The notes under the pieces: generated by a model | Told to the model about the DNA's origin: nothing | Database searches by the model: none | What the model saw: the letters and a program-made list of their open reading frames with translations, nothing else | Assembly (NCBI GenBank): GCA_963695835.1 | Contig: CAVOHR010000004.1 | Coordinates: 62,001 to 126,000, forward strand | DNA: 64,000 nucleotides | Direction of reading: 5' to 3' | Source: VRUE01 sp963695835 | GTDB taxonomy: Bacteria > Actinomycetota > Thermoleophilia > Solirubrobacterales > 70-9 | Position numbers and translations under genes: made by a program | Part shown: piece after piece, positions 41,576 through 51,258 of the stretch | Layout: each line of letters begins with the position of its first letter | How positions within the stretch are numbered: position 1 is the first letter of the stretch

Positions 41576-43486
41576 TGTGCGGCATCGCCGGCCAGGTGCG
41601 GTCCGGCGGCGCCCCGGTCGAGGAGGAGGTCATCGCCCGCATGTGCGCGGCCCAGGCCCATCGCGGACCGGACTCACGCGGCCTGCACGTGACGGGACCG
41701 GTCGGGCTCGGCATCCAGCGATTGCGGGTGATCGACCTCGACACCGGCGACCAGCCGATCTACAACGAGGACGGCTCGGTCGTGGTCGTTCTCAACGGCG
41801 AGATCTACAACTACGCCGAGCTGCGCGAGGAGCTGCTGCGCGCCGGCCACTCGCTCACCACCGGCGGGGACACCGAGGTGATCGCCCATCTCTACGAGGA
41901 GTGCGGGACCGAGTGCCTGTCCCGGCTACAGGGGATGTTCTGCTTCGCCCTCTGGGACAGTCGCCGGCGGCGCCTGTTCATGGCCCGCGACCGGGTCGGC
42001 AAGAAGCCGCTCTTCTACAGCCTGCGCGGCGGCGCGCTCAGCTTCGCCTCCGAGCTCGGAGCCCTGATCCAGGACCCCGAGGTCCCGCGCGAGGTCGATC
42101 GCGAGGCGATCGACGCCTACCTCGCCTACGGCTACGTGCCGGCGCCGATGAGCGCCTTCCGCGGCGTCCGCAAGCTGCCCCCGGCGCACCTGCTGGTCTA
42201 CCAGGACGGCGCCCTCACCGTCGAGCGCTACTGGCGGCTCGACTACTCGGCCAAGCGGCCGGTCGACGACCCGAGGGAGCTCGACGAGCGGATCCGCTCC
42301 TCCCTGCGCACCGCCGTGTCGCGTCGCCTCGTGGCCGACGTTCCCATCGGCGCCTTCCTCTCCGGCGGGATCGACTCCTCCGCCGTCGTCGCGGCGATGG
42401 CCGAGCAGTCGCACGGGCCGGTGAAGACGTTCTCGATCGGCTTCGCGGACGCGACCGTCGACGAGCTCCCGCGCGCCCGGCTGATCGCCGATCGCTTCTC
42501 CACCGACCATCGCGAGCTGATCGTCGAGCCGGACGCGATCGAGCTGCTGCCGAAGCTGGTGCGCCATTACGGCGAGCCGTTCGGCGACCACTCCGCCCTG
42601 CCCTGCTTCTACCTCGCCGAGCTCGCCCGCGGTGAGGTGACCGTGGCGCTCAACGGCGACGGTGGCGACGAGAGCTTCGCCGGCTACCAGCGCTACACCT
42701 CGAACCTGCTCGCAGCGCGCCTCGAGCGCCTGCCGGCCTCGCTGCGTCGCGCGGTCGCGGCCGCCGCGGAGAGGGCCGGGCAGAGCGCCGACCTACGCTC
42801 GCTCCGCAGCCGCGCCCGGCGTTTCGCGACCCGCCTCGCCGGCGAGCGGCACGAGCGCTACCTGCGCCAGGTCTGCGTCTTCGACGCCAGCGAGCGCGCC
42901 TCGCTCTACACGTCCGAGTTCGCCGACTCGGTGGCGGCGGCGGACGCGGACGAGGTCCTGCTGGGGCCGTGGCGCGAAGCCGGCGGCGCCGAGCTGCTCG
43001 ACCAGCTGCTCGAGGTCGACGCGACCGTCTACCTTCCCGGCGACCTGCTGCCGAAGATCGACATCGCGACGATGGCCTTCTCGCTGGAGGCCCGCTCGCC
43101 GTTGCTCGATCACGAGCTGATGCAGCTCGCAGCCTCGATCCCGCCCGAGCACAAGGCGAGCGGGGTGCGGCGGAAGATCGCCCTGCAGAGGCGCCCTGCG
43201 GGGCTGGGTGCCGGACGCGATCCTCGACGGGCCCAAGCAGGGCTTCGAGCTCCCGGTCGCGGACTGGTTTCGCACCGACCTCGCATCGCTCGCGCGCGAC
43301 GTGTTGCTCGACCGGGAGAGCGCCGAGCGCGGCTGGATCCGGCCGGCGGCGGTCGCGGGGCTGATCGACCGCCACGTCGCCGGCCGCGCCGACCACGGCC
43401 GCAAGCTCTGGTCGCTGCTGATGCTCGAGCTCTGGGCGCAGTCGGCGACCAGCCCGGCTTCCCAGCCCGCCGCCGTCGCGGCCTGA
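41575..43486 (+). CDS. asnB: Asparagine-synthase-like glutamine amidotransferase (one +1 frame break)
   Basis: Glutamine-hydrolysing asparagine synthase family. The N-terminal glutaminase domain begins MCGIAGQV (Cys2 nucleophile after Met removal) with AQAHRGPDSRG, LNGEIYNYAEL and GGDTEVIAHLYEE. The synthetase domain has the ATP PP-loop SGGIDSS at about residue 262 and LNGDGGDESFAGY. After KIALQR near 43190 the frame breaks; removing the C at about 43192 restores R-A-L-R-G-W-V-P-D-A-I-L-D-G-P and gives a full-length protein of about 636 residues. Because it lies among glycan genes, and such a member is typical of XrtA-type loci, it may amidate a sugar acid rather than make free asparagine. 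If the break is real, the last ~100 residues of the synthetase domain are lost. Confidence 0.88.
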
Positions 43487-43534
43487 ACGCAACCGGGCCT
43501 CCGGGATAGAAGAACCCCGCGCTCGCGGCGTTGT

Positions 43535-44578
43535 TTGTTCGTGCCGCAGACGCCCCCGATCGACCCGATCGCCGACCCGCGCTGGCTCGCCTTCGTCGAG
43601 GGCAGCCCGACCGCAGAGGTCTTCCATCACCCGCGCTGGCTCGAGCTGCTGCGCTCGCAGTACGGCTACGAGCTGCAGGCATGCTGCGTCGCCAACGGGC
43701 GGGGGATCGAAGCGGGAATCCCGATCGCGCGGATCGAGAGCCGTCTCACCGGACGGCGGCTCGTCTCCCTGCCGTTCTCCGATGTCTGCTCGCCGGCGCT
43801 CGCCCCCGGCGCGGGCCCCGCGGCGCTGGACGCCCTCGGCCGGGCGCTGATCGAGGAGACCGGCAAGAGCGGGCTCGCGCTCACCGTGCATGGATCGCTG
43901 CCGCCCGCCCCGGGCGCGTTCGTCCGGCACCGCTTCTACCGCCACCTGCTGCCGCTGGTCGGCGACCCGGCCGAGGTCGAGCGGCGCTACTCGAAGTCGC
44001 AGGTCAGGCGCGGCATCAAGAAGGCGAGACGGGAAGGCCTGCGCTGGGAACGCCGCACGGACACCGCTGCGCTGGATGCCTTCTACGCCCTCCACGTCAG
44101 GACCCGCCGCAGGCTCGGCGTGCCGACGCAGCCGAAGCGCTTCATCCGCCGCTTCGAGGGGCTCTTCTCCGCCGGCCTCGGCTTCGTCGCGCTGATCCTC
44201 GACGGCGGCCGGCCGATCGCCGCCGCGGTCTTCCTCACCCACAACGGGACCGTGACCTACAAGTACGGCGCCTCGGACGCTCGCGCGCTGGGCAAGCGCC
44301 CGAACAACCTGCTCTTCTCCGAGGCGATCCGCTGGGCCTGCGCGGCGGGTTTCCAGACGCTCGACTTCGGCCGCACCGACATCGACAACGAGGGGCTGCG
44401 GTCGTTCAAGCGGTCCTGGGGGGCGAGCGAGGTCTCGCTCTCCTACACCTACCTGACGGAGCGCGAGCCGCGGCTGGATCCGGGCCTGCGCGACCGCATC
44501 GTGAGCGCCACGATCCAGCGCTCTCCGGCAGTCGTCGGCCGCCTCGCTGGCGAGGTCCTCTACCGGCACTTCGGCTAG
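43535..44578 (+). CDS. FemAB-like GNAT-fold aminoacyl/acyltransferase
   Basis: A 347-residue member of the FemAB/GNAT superfamily. The N-terminal half has FHHPRWLELLRSQYGYEL and RLVSLPFSDVCSPAL; the C-terminal acetyltransferase-like half has YSKSQVRRGIKKARREGLRW, FYALHVRTRRRLGVPTQPKRF, TYKYGASDARALGKRPNNLL and LDFGRTDIDNEGLRSFKRSW. These elements match the FemAB proteins associated with exosortase/PEP-CTERM polysaccharide loci. The reaction is not proven; transfer of an amino acid or acyl group to a lipid-linked glycan is plausible. The start is TTG at 43535 (or GTG at 43541); no better ATG is present. It ends four bases before the next GT2 gene. Confidence 0.85.
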   Translation: MFVPQTPPIDPIADPRWLAFVEGSPTAEVFHHPRWLELLRSQYGYELQACCVANGRGIEAGIPIARIESRLTGRRLVSLPFSDVCSPALAPGAGPAALDALGRALIEETGKSGLALTVHGSLPPAPGAFVRHRFYRHLLPLVGDPAEVERRYSKSQVRRGIKKARREGLRWERRTDTAALDAFYALHVRTRRRLGVPTQPKRFIRRFEGLFSAGLGFVALILDGGRPIAAAVFLTHNGTVTYKYGASDARALGKRPNNLLFSEAIRWACAAGFQTLDFGRTDIDNEGLRSFKRSWGASEVSLSYTYLTEREPRLDPGLRDRIVSATIQRSPAVVGRLAGEVLYRHFG

Positions 44579-44582
44579 CGCC

Positions 44583-45557
44583 ATGATTCCGCGCCCCGAC
44601 CTCTCGGTCATCGTCGTCACCCACAACGGGCGCGAGATGGCGTTGAGGACCCTGCGCTCGGTGCACGGCGCGACCGGGACCGCCGCCGTCGAGTGGCTCC
44701 TCGTCGACGCGGGATCGACCGACGGCACGCCCGAGGCGATCGAGCGGGAGTTCGACCGGGTGCGGGTCTTCCGCCGCGACAACCAGGGGTTCGCCGCCTC
44801 CAACAACGTCGCGCTCGGCGCGGCGCGAGGGCGCTACTTCCTGCTCCTCAACCCGGACGTCGAGATCCGCTCCGGGACCCTCGGCAAGCTCGTCGAGGCG
44901 ATGGACGCCCGCCCAGAGCTCGGCCTGGCGAGCGTCGTCCAGCGCGGCGCAGACGGTGAGCTCCAGGCTTCGATCAGGCGCTTCCCCTCGCCCCTGCGAA
45001 GCCTCGGCGAGTCGCTGTTCGCCGCCCACTGGCCGGTCGCCCGCAGCCTGCAGGAGCTCGAGACGCGAACTGCGCGATACCGCCGCGAGGGCAGTGCCGA
45101 CTGGCTCGTCGGCGCCTTCCTGATCGCCCGTCGCGAGGCGGCGCGAGCGGTCGGCCCGCTGGACGAACGCTTCTTCCTCTACTCGGAGGAGATCGACTGG
45201 TGTTACCGCTTCTGGCAGGCGGGGTGGCCGGTCGCGCACCTGCCGGTGATGGCCGTGACCCACCATTCCGGCGGGCGTTCGCGCGGCGATCTGATGGCCC
45301 AGCTGAGCCACTCGCGCCTGCTGTTCGCGGCCAAGCACTACGGCCCGGTGCGAAGGCTCGGCATCCGCGCCGCACTGGGCCTCGGACACGCAATCCGGAT
45401 CGCCGTCTTCGGCGCCGCCGCGGCGATCCGCCCGGCGCGGCTCGAGCGCGTGCGGGCAGAGCGGGCCGGCCTGCGCGTGATCCTCGGCCTCTCGGCGCCG
45501 CCGCTGGGGCCGTACTCGAAGCCCGCAGCCACGGGCGGATCGCCAGCTGGGCGTTGA
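44583..45557 (+). CDS. Glycosyltransferase family 2, rhamnosyltransferase (WbbL)-like
   Basis: A 324-residue GT2 enzyme: PDLSVIVVTHNGREMALRTL, WLLVDAGSTDGTPEAI, DNQGFAASNNVALGAARGRY, FLLLNPDVEIRSGTL with the metal-binding N-P-D, VGAFLIARREAARAVGPLDE and FFLYSEEIDWCYRFWQAGW with the catalytic acidic cluster. This set is the hallmark of WbbL-type dTDP-rhamnosyltransferases; the donor is inferred. The C-terminus is a less conserved basic region of about 60 residues. It starts five bases after the FemAB-like gene stops. Confidence 0.9.
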   Translation: MIPRPDLSVIVVTHNGREMALRTLRSVHGATGTAAVEWLLVDAGSTDGTPEAIEREFDRVRVFRRDNQGFAASNNVALGAARGRYFLLLNPDVEIRSGTLGKLVEAMDARPELGLASVVQRGADGELQASIRRFPSPLRSLGESLFAAHWPVARSLQELETRTARYRREGSADWLVGAFLIARREAARAVGPLDERFFLYSEEIDWCYRFWQAGWPVAHLPVMAVTHHSGGRSRGDLMAQLSHSRLLFAAKHYGPVRRLGIRAALGLGHAIRIAVFGAAAAIRPARLERVRAERAGLRVILGLSAPPLGPYSKPAATGGSPAGR

Positions 45558-45596
45558 CGCAAGCTCCCTGGCGCGTCCGACGTTGATTCGACGGCG

Positions 45597-46569
45597 ATGC
45601 CGGACTCCGACCGTTACTTCCTCGAAGAACGCTATCGCGGCGAGGGCCGGCGCTCGCGTGCCCTGGCCAGCTACTACGCGGTGAAGTCGCTGCTGCCGCG
45701 CCGGCTGCAGATCGCGATGCGGCGCGCGTACGCGAAGCGCCAGGCTCGTGCCGAGTTCCCCCGCTGGCCGGTCGAGCCGCTGCTGGTCGAGCGCCGCGCC
45801 GAGCGCGAGCGCCGCGAGGGTGAGTGGATGCCGTCGATCGCCAGCTGGCCGGAGGGCAAGCGCTTCGCGGCGATCCTCACCCACGACGTCGAGGGCCCGG
45901 CCGGGGTGGCGAACGTGCCCAGGGTGCTCGAGGTCGAGCGCCGCCACGGCTTCGTCTCGTCCTGGAACTTCGTCGCCGAGTGGTACCCGATCGAGCCGGG
46001 GCTGTTCGACCGCATCCGCGCCGCCGGCTGCGAGATCGGGCTGCACGGGATCAAGCACGACTGCAAGTTGTTCGAGAGCCGCGCCCGCTTCGAGGCCGAA
46101 CTGCCGGCGATCCACCGCTACCTCGCCGAGTGGGGGGCGGTCGGCTTCCGCTCCCCCGCCACCCACCGCAACCCCGACTGGATGCCCGAGCTCGGCGCGC
46201 TGTACGACAGCTCGTTCCCCGACACCGATCCGTTCGAGCCCCAGGCCGGCGGCTGCTGCTCGATCTTTCCCTTCTTCCTCGGCGAGATGGTCGAGCTGCC
46301 GATCACCCTGGTCCAGGACCACACGATGTGGGAGATCCTGCGCCGGGACACGATCGACCTCTGGACGCGACAAGAGCGACTGGATCGTCGCCAACGGCGG
46401 CCTGATCAACCTGATCACGCACCCCGACTACCTCGACACGCCGGCGCGCCTGCGCATGTACGAGGAATTCCTCGAGTACCTGTCGACCCAGCGTGGAGGC
46501 TGGTTCGCGCTGCCCCGCGAGGTGGCGGCATGGTGGCGCACCCGGGCCGCGACGCCAGCGGGGGTCTGA
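45597..46569 (+). CDS. Polysaccharide deacetylase (NodB fold), one +1 frame break
   Basis: A carbohydrate-esterase-4-like deacetylase that removes N-acetyl groups from glycan. NodB-type motifs: FAAILTHDVEGPA (catalytic and metal Asp), CEIGLHGIKHDCKLF (HxxxH metal ligands) and GFRSPATHRNPDWM (motif 3 Arg). The frame changes near 46365; removing one base there restores D-L-W-R-D-K-S-D-W-I and then ANGGLINLITHPDYLD with the motif-5-like His, giving about 323 residues. As read, the downstream frame is lost after residue ~257. A related gene is standard in XrtA-type exopolysaccharide loci. No signal peptide is seen, so it is probably cytoplasmic or acts on the lipid-linked intermediate. The stop is two bases before the GT4 start. 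Confidence 0.82.
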
Positions 46570-46570
46570 C

Positions 46571-47860
46571 GTGACCGGAAAGCGGGTCCTGATCCTGCTC
46601 CAGAACGAGCCTGTCCCCTCCGACCGGCACGTCTGGAACCAGAGCACGGCGCTCACCCGTGCCGGCTACGACGTGACCGTAGTCTGCCCGACCGGCGAGG
46701 AGCGCGACCGGAGCGGTTGCGACGAAATCGACGGGGTTTCGATCCACCGCTACGAGCCGCGCCGTGCGGACGAGCGGGCGGCGGGCTACGCGCTCGAGTA
46801 CCTCGCCGCGCTGTGGAGCATCCGCCGCCTCGCCCGCCGGCTCGGGCGCGAGCGGCCCTTCGACCTCGTGCACGCCTGCAGCCCGCCGGACTTCCTGCTG
46901 CTCGCGGCGCTCGGCCTGCGCCGCCGCGGCGCCCGTTTCGTCTTCGACCATCACGACCTCACGCCGGAGCTCTACCTGACCCGCTTCGGCGGCGGCCCGC
47001 TGCACCGGGCGACGCTGATCGCCGAGCAGGTCGCGTTCCGCAGCGCCGACATCGTCCTCTCGGTCAACGACTCCTACCGCCGGGTCGCGATCGAGCGCGG
47101 CCGGCGCGATCCCGCCGACGTCGCGGTCGTGCGCACCGGGCCCGACCTGACCCGCTTCGTGCCGAGCGAGCCCGACCCGTCGCTGAAGCGAGGCAAGCGG
47201 TTCCTGCTCAGCTACGTCGGCGTGATGGGCCCGCAGGACGGCGTCGAGGAGGCCCTGCTGGCGCTGGCGGAGCTGCGCGCGCTGCGCGAGGACTGGCACG
47301 CCGTGTTCATGGGCGATGGCGCAGTGGTCGAGGAGATGCGCGCGCTGGCGGCCGAGCTGGGGCTGGCCGGCTGCGCCGAGTTCACCGGGTGGGTAGAGCA
47401 CGACACGATCAGCCGGGTTCTCTCCACCTCCGACGTCTGCCTGGCGCCGGACCCGAAGAACGCGCTCAACGACCTCTCCTCGATGGTCAAGATCTCCGAG
47501 TACATGGCGATGTCCCGGCCGATCGTCTCCTACGACCTCGCCGAGTCGCGGGTCGGCGCCGGCGAGGCGGCCATCTTCGCCGCGCCGGCCGATCACGCCG
47601 GCTTCGCCGCGCTGGTGTCGGAGCTGCTCGACGACCCTGGGCGCCGCGCCGCGATGGGCGCGTCCGGCCGCGCCCGCGCCGTCAGCGTGCTCGCCTGGGA
47701 GCATCAAGAGCGCTCGCTGCTCGCCGCCTACGAGCGCGCCCTCGGGATGGGCCCGGTGCGCGAGGGCAGCCTGGCGACCCTGCGCAGATTGGTGCGCCCG
47801 CAGCGACCGATCCGGGGCAAGACGCGTCCGGTGTCCGCTCCCTCCGCAAAAATGGGTTGA
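46571..47860 (+). CDS. Glycosyltransferase family 4
   Basis: A 429-residue GT-B enzyme. The N-terminal domain: VLILLQNEPVPSDRHVWNQS, LTRAGYDVTVVCPTGEERD, FDLVHACSPPDFLLLAALGL and VFDHHDLTPELYLTRF. The C-terminal domain: LLSYVGVMGPQDGVEEAL, AVFMGDGAVVEEMRALAAEL, CAEFTGWVEHDTISRVLSTS and MVKISEYMAMSRPIVSYDLA with the E-x-x-x-x-x-x-E-type donor region. The start is GTG at 46571, two bases after the deacetylase stop; an in-frame ATG upstream would overlap that gene. It is the last gene of the plus-strand polysaccharide operon, and the promoter for the next gene overlaps its stop codon. Confidence 0.9.
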   Translation: MTGKRVLILLQNEPVPSDRHVWNQSTALTRAGYDVTVVCPTGEERDRSGCDEIDGVSIHRYEPRRADERAAGYALEYLAALWSIRRLARRLGRERPFDLVHACSPPDFLLLAALGLRRRGARFVFDHHDLTPELYLTRFGGGPLHRATLIAEQVAFRSADIVLSVNDSYRRVAIERGRRDPADVAVVRTGPDLTRFVPSEPDPSLKRGKRFLLSYVGVMGPQDGVEEALLALAELRALREDWHAVFMGDGAVVEEMRALAAELGLAGCAEFTGWVEHDTISRVLSTSDVCLAPDPKNALNDLSSMVKISEYMAMSRPIVSYDLAESRVGAGEAAIFAAPADHAGFAALVSELLDDPGRRAAMGASGRARAVSVLAWEHQERSLLAAYERALGMGPVREGSLATLRRLVRPQRPIRGKTRPVSAPSAKMG

Positions 47861-47886
47861 CATAACTTCGAACTTTCGACTAGTTT
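47857..47886 (+). promoter_or_regulatory. Sigma-70-type promoter for the beta-helix protein gene
   Basis: TTGACA at 47857-47862 (overlapping the TGA of the GT4 gene) and TAGTTT at 47881-47886, with an 18-base spacer in a locally AT-rich stretch. Transcription would start near 47893, giving a leader of about 40 bases to the ATG at 47932, or about 105 bases to the ATG at 47998. It is the best-looking housekeeping-type promoter in the window and would decouple the secreted protein genes from the glycan operon. Confidence 0.6.
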
Positions 47887-47931
47887 CCCGCCGGTACCGA
47901 GAAGGTAGGAGTTGAAGAATCCTCGATTCGT

Positions 47932-49980
47932 ATGTCCGTCCAGTCCGGCACACTGAGGACTTCAGCCGCTTCGACCCACGTCGATAGGTCGGGACAAATG
48001 CAGCCTCTTCCACGCATCGTCAGAGTCGCCATGCTGTCCGTCGTAGCGCTCGTCGCCGCACTCGCCGCGGCCGGCACCGCCGCAGCCGAACCGCTCGCAG
48101 CCAAGCGGCCCGGCCTCCAGGAGCGGCGGGCGGGCGGGCACGCCGACCGGCAGCGGCTCAGGGCTCCCCGCCGCTCGCACCGGCGGGACAGCGACCGCGA
48201 CGGCCTCTCCAACTGGACCGAGATCCACCGCACCAGGACGAACCCGCGCAAAGCCGACACGGACGGAGACGGTCTCTCGGACTGGACCGAGGTGCGCCTC
48301 ACCAAGACGGACCCGCGCAAGGCCGACAGCGACGGCGACGGCGCGAGCGACGGCGAAGAGATCGTCGCCGGCTCGGATCCCAGCGACCCGACGAGCCTTC
48401 CCGGGCTGCCGGCGCCGGGCAGCCAACCGCCACCGCTACCTCCACCTCCCCCCGAGCCCGAAACCGAACCGCAACCGCCGCCACACGAAGAACCGGGCGA
48501 AGAAGAATCCGAACCGCCGCCGGCGGAAGCGACGAAAGCCGTCTGGAGGGCCCCGGACGGCGCGGAGGCCGGCGTGCCGGTGACGCTCGACGGCACCGCC
48601 TCCAGCGGCGCAGCGCCGCTCGCCTGCACCTGGTCATTCGAGAACCAGAGCGGCAGCACCGTCTGGCAGACGAAAAGCGGCTGCGAGATCGACTTCACCT
48701 TCGAATCGACCGGGACGAAATACGTGAAGTTGATCGTCGAAGGCGCGAAAGGCGGCAGCGACTCGGACAAGCAGTCCTTCGACGTCGGGGAAGGTCCGGA
48801 AACCGAACCGCCGCCGGAAGAAGAAACGGAAGAAGAAGAACCGGAAGAACCGCCCCATGAAGAAGAAGAGGAAGAAGAAGCGCCTGAACCGCCGCCGTCC
48901 GGGGGCTGCGTCAGCGGCGCGACGAACGCAACCTCCGCCTCGGCGGTGACCAGCGCCGTCTCGGCCGGCAGGAGCGTCTGCGTAACGGCCGCTGTCGGGA
49001 ACGTGAACTTCAACAGCATGGGCGATCGTTCCGGGGTGGTCGTCTCGACCGAAGCCGGCTCGATGGGAGAGATCGATATCAGCGCCACCACCGGCCTGAC
49101 GATCCGCAGCGCCCGCTTCCGCTCCGTCGAACTGCGCGGCGCCCACCGGACGACGATCGAAGACTCGACGATCGGCGGCACGCAGAGCAATCGCGTCGAA
49201 GACGAGCTGATCTTCATGCCGGACGAAAGCAACAACGTGGTGATCCGCAACAACGACATCGGTTGGACCAAGGCCGACAACTCGGGCAACACCGGTTATG
49301 GCTGCCGCTGCTACGGCGCGACGAACAACCTCCAGTTCGTCGGCAACAGGGTTCACGACATCGCCGCGGACGGCTTCCAGGGCACGAACGGCAGCAACGT
49401 GCTAATCGACCGCAACGAGATCGGGCCGGTCGGCGCGAACCCCGACTCGAGCGAGCACTCGGACAACATCCAGATCGTCAGCAACGGCCCCAACCTCCGC
49501 ATCACCAACAACTGGATCCACGAACAGGGCTACTACGAAGGCAACATCACCGGCAACTCCGGCTCGACCTATATCCACGGCGGGACCTCGAACTCGGTTC
49601 TCTACGAAAACAACCTGGTCGAAACCAGCCAAGGGCGCACCGAGGTTTGCGGCCTCGGGACCGGCGGCACGTCCCGCTCCAACATCACGATCCGCCGCAA
49701 CACCTGGGTCGAAGGCGGACTGGCCTACAGCAGCTTCCCGGGCTTCGAGTGGGACTGCGACTCGGGCTCCGGCAACGCGGTCGAACGCAACATCGCGGTC
49801 GACCCGGACGGCGGCTTCGCCCAGGACGGCTCGAGCAGCGCCGCGACGTTTGCCGGCAACCTCTGGGGCAAACCCTCGCTGGTCACCCTCGACGCGAGCG
49901 GCAATTGCACGTCGGCCAACTGCAACCCCGCCGGCCAGGAGCCGATCGGCTACCGCAAGCCCGGCGGCGTCGCCTGGTAG
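47932..49980 (+). CDS. Secreted protein with calcium-binding repeats, PKD-like domain and right-handed beta-helix
   Basis: A 682-residue exported protein. A signal peptide lies at about 24-53 (VRVAMLSVVALVAALAAAG, cleavage near AAA-EP); translation may begin at the ATG at 47998. Three thrombospondin-type-3-like calcium loops follow at 86-145 (DSDRDGLSNWTEI, DTDGDGLSDWTEV, DSDGDGASDGEEI). Then come a Pro/Glu linker, a PKD-like domain at about 205-285 with a Cys pair, a very acidic Glu/Pro linker at about 288-325, and a C-terminal parallel beta-helix from about 330 rich in N-N-x-I and I-x-N-N turns (VVIRNNDIGW, LRITNNWIHEQGYYEGN). The fold is that of pectate-lyase-like glycan-cleaving or glycan-binding proteins; catalytic residues cannot be assigned. 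It could modify or trim the exported polysaccharide. Confidence 0.85.
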   Translation: MSVQSGTLRTSAASTHVDRSGQMQPLPRIVRVAMLSVVALVAALAAAGTAAAEPLAAKRPGLQERRAGGHADRQRLRAPRRSHRRDSDRDGLSNWTEIHRTRTNPRKADTDGDGLSDWTEVRLTKTDPRKADSDGDGASDGEEIVAGSDPSDPTSLPGLPAPGSQPPPLPPPPPEPETEPQPPPHEEPGEEESEPPPAEATKAVWRAPDGAEAGVPVTLDGTASSGAAPLACTWSFENQSGSTVWQTKSGCEIDFTFESTGTKYVKLIVEGAKGGSDSDKQSFDVGEGPETEPPPEEETEEEEPEEPPHEEEEEEEAPEPPPSGGCVSGATNATSASAVTSAVSAGRSVCVTAAVGNVNFNSMGDRSGVVVSTEAGSMGEIDISATTGLTIRSARFRSVELRGAHRTTIEDSTIGGTQSNRVEDELIFMPDESNNVVIRNNDIGWTKADNSGNTGYGCRCYGATNNLQFVGNRVHDIAADGFQGTNGSNVLIDRNEIGPVGANPDSSEHSDNIQIVSNGPNLRITNNWIHEQGYYEGNITGNSGSTYIHGGTSNSVLYENNLVETSQGRTEVCGLGTGGTSRSNITIRRNTWVEGGLAYSSFPGFEWDCDSGSGNAVERNIAVDPDGGFAQDGSSSAATFAGNLWGKPSLVTLDASGNCTSANCNPAGQEPIGYRKPGGVAW

Positions 49981-50034
49981 GCCGCTCGGCCCGGAAATCC
50001 CGCCGCGACCCGCGGCTAAGCTGACGCCGGTTCG

Positions 50035-51258
50035 ATGAGCGGTCGGAAGGCGCGAATATCCCTCAGCTTGCTTCTCCTGCTGATCGCAGCGGCGGTCGCC
50101 CTGGATCTGCTGCTGAGCTCGGCCGGCGAGGACGAAACCGCCAAGCCGAAGTCCGCCGCGACCCCCTGCACCCGGACGCTCGCAGCCGGCACGAGCCTCG
50201 TCAATGCGCTTTCGCGCGCGGCGCCGGGCGCCGTACTGTGCCTGCACGGCGGCAACTACCCGGGTGCGCAGGTCCCCGCCTCGGCGACGAACAAGACCTC
50301 GTATGTGACCCTCGAGCCGGCGCCGGGCGAGCACCCCGTCGTCACCGGCGAACTCGCATTCGAAGATGCAAGACATCTGCGACTGAAGGAACTCGCCTTC
50401 AAGGGCGGAATCGCCTTCGCCCCGGCGGCATCCCACGTCGAGCTGATCGGCAACGACCTCACCGGGCCGGCGGGCATCTTCTTCTTCGGCGATCCGAGCG
50501 AAGGGAACGGCGTCAAGTCGGTGCTGATCCGCGACAACCGCATCCACGACATCGACTACACCGGCTCGCAGGAAGTCTACCGCGGCTACGGGATCAAATC
50601 GATCGGAACGCAGAGTGGCTTCACGGTCGAGGGCAACACGATCGAGAGCGTCGCGGCGGACTACCTACAGACTGACGAAGCCGACAACTGGACCGTCGAC
50701 GGGAACACGTTCCTCGGGCCGACCCTGATCGGGGGTCATCCGCAGGAGCACCAGGACCTCTGGCAGGTGTACGGCGGCGGCACGAACCTCGAATTCGCCG
50801 ACAACGTCGCCCGCGGCACCGGGACGAGCCAGTCGCTGCTGTTCCAGATGAGCTATCCGAGCAGTCGCTTCGCCAACGTCGTCGTCGCCAACAACCTCTT
50901 CGACCACGATTCCCGCGGCTACACCTGTCAGATCTACCAGTCGAGCGGGCTGGTCTTCCGGCACAACACCGTGGTCGGGTCGCGTTTGGGCTGTCTGTTC
51001 CGCGACGATGCGGGCCACCCGGCCGGCTCGGGCTACCGGGTCGACCACAACGTGTTCGCCGAAACGGACGAGGGCCCGGACGTCGGCGCCGAGGGCGACG
51101 CCGGCGCCTGGGGCGCCTACGACTACAACGTCTCCAGCGACAGCTCGGCGGCCGGCGCGCACTCGGTGCGCTACTGGACGCCGTCCTGGGCCGACAGCGG
51201 CGACTACCGGCCGCTCGGGCTCCCGTTTCCGGCCGGCTTCCGGCCGGGCGCCGATTAG
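50035..51258 (+). CDS. Secreted right-handed parallel beta-helix protein
   Basis: A 407-residue protein with a basic start and a hydrophobic signal/anchor helix (ISLSLLLLLIAAAVALDLLL, 8-27), followed by a beta-helix domain. The N-terminal part has the cap typical of such proteins (SLVNALSRAAPGAVLCLHGG; YVTLEPAPGEHPVV). The rungs include VLIRDNRIHDIDY, FTVEGNTIESVAADY, VVVANNLFDHDSRGY and LVFRHNTVVGSRLG. It shares fold and turn style with the protein encoded just upstream but lacks its calcium repeats. A role as polysaccharide lyase, hydrolase or binding protein is inferred from fold and context only. It converges with the ligase gene, overlapping it by four bases at the stop codons (51255-51258). 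Confidence 0.82.
   Translation: MSGRKARISLSLLLLLIAAAVALDLLLSSAGEDETAKPKSAATPCTRTLAAGTSLVNALSRAAPGAVLCLHGGNYPGAQVPASATNKTSYVTLEPAPGEHPVVTGELAFEDARHLRLKELAFKGGIAFAPAASHVELIGNDLTGPAGIFFFGDPSEGNGVKSVLIRDNRIHDIDYTGSQEVYRGYGIKSIGTQSGFTVEGNTIESVAADYLQTDEADNWTVDGNTFLGPTLIGGHPQEHQDLWQVYGGGTNLEFADNVARGTGTSQSLLFQMSYPSSRFANVVVANNLFDHDSRGYTCQIYQSSGLVFRHNTVVGSRLGCLFRDDAGHPAGSGYRVDHNVFAETDEGPDVGAEGDAGAWGAYDYNVSSDSSAAGAHSVRYWTPSWADSGDYRPLGLPFPAGFRPGAD

Noticed and set aside
47880..49292. Minus-strand Ser/Gly-rich frame opposite the first beta-helix protein.
   Set aside because: It is the complement of Glu/Pro-rich linkers and calcium loops. The plus-strand product has a signal peptide, known domains and a promoter.
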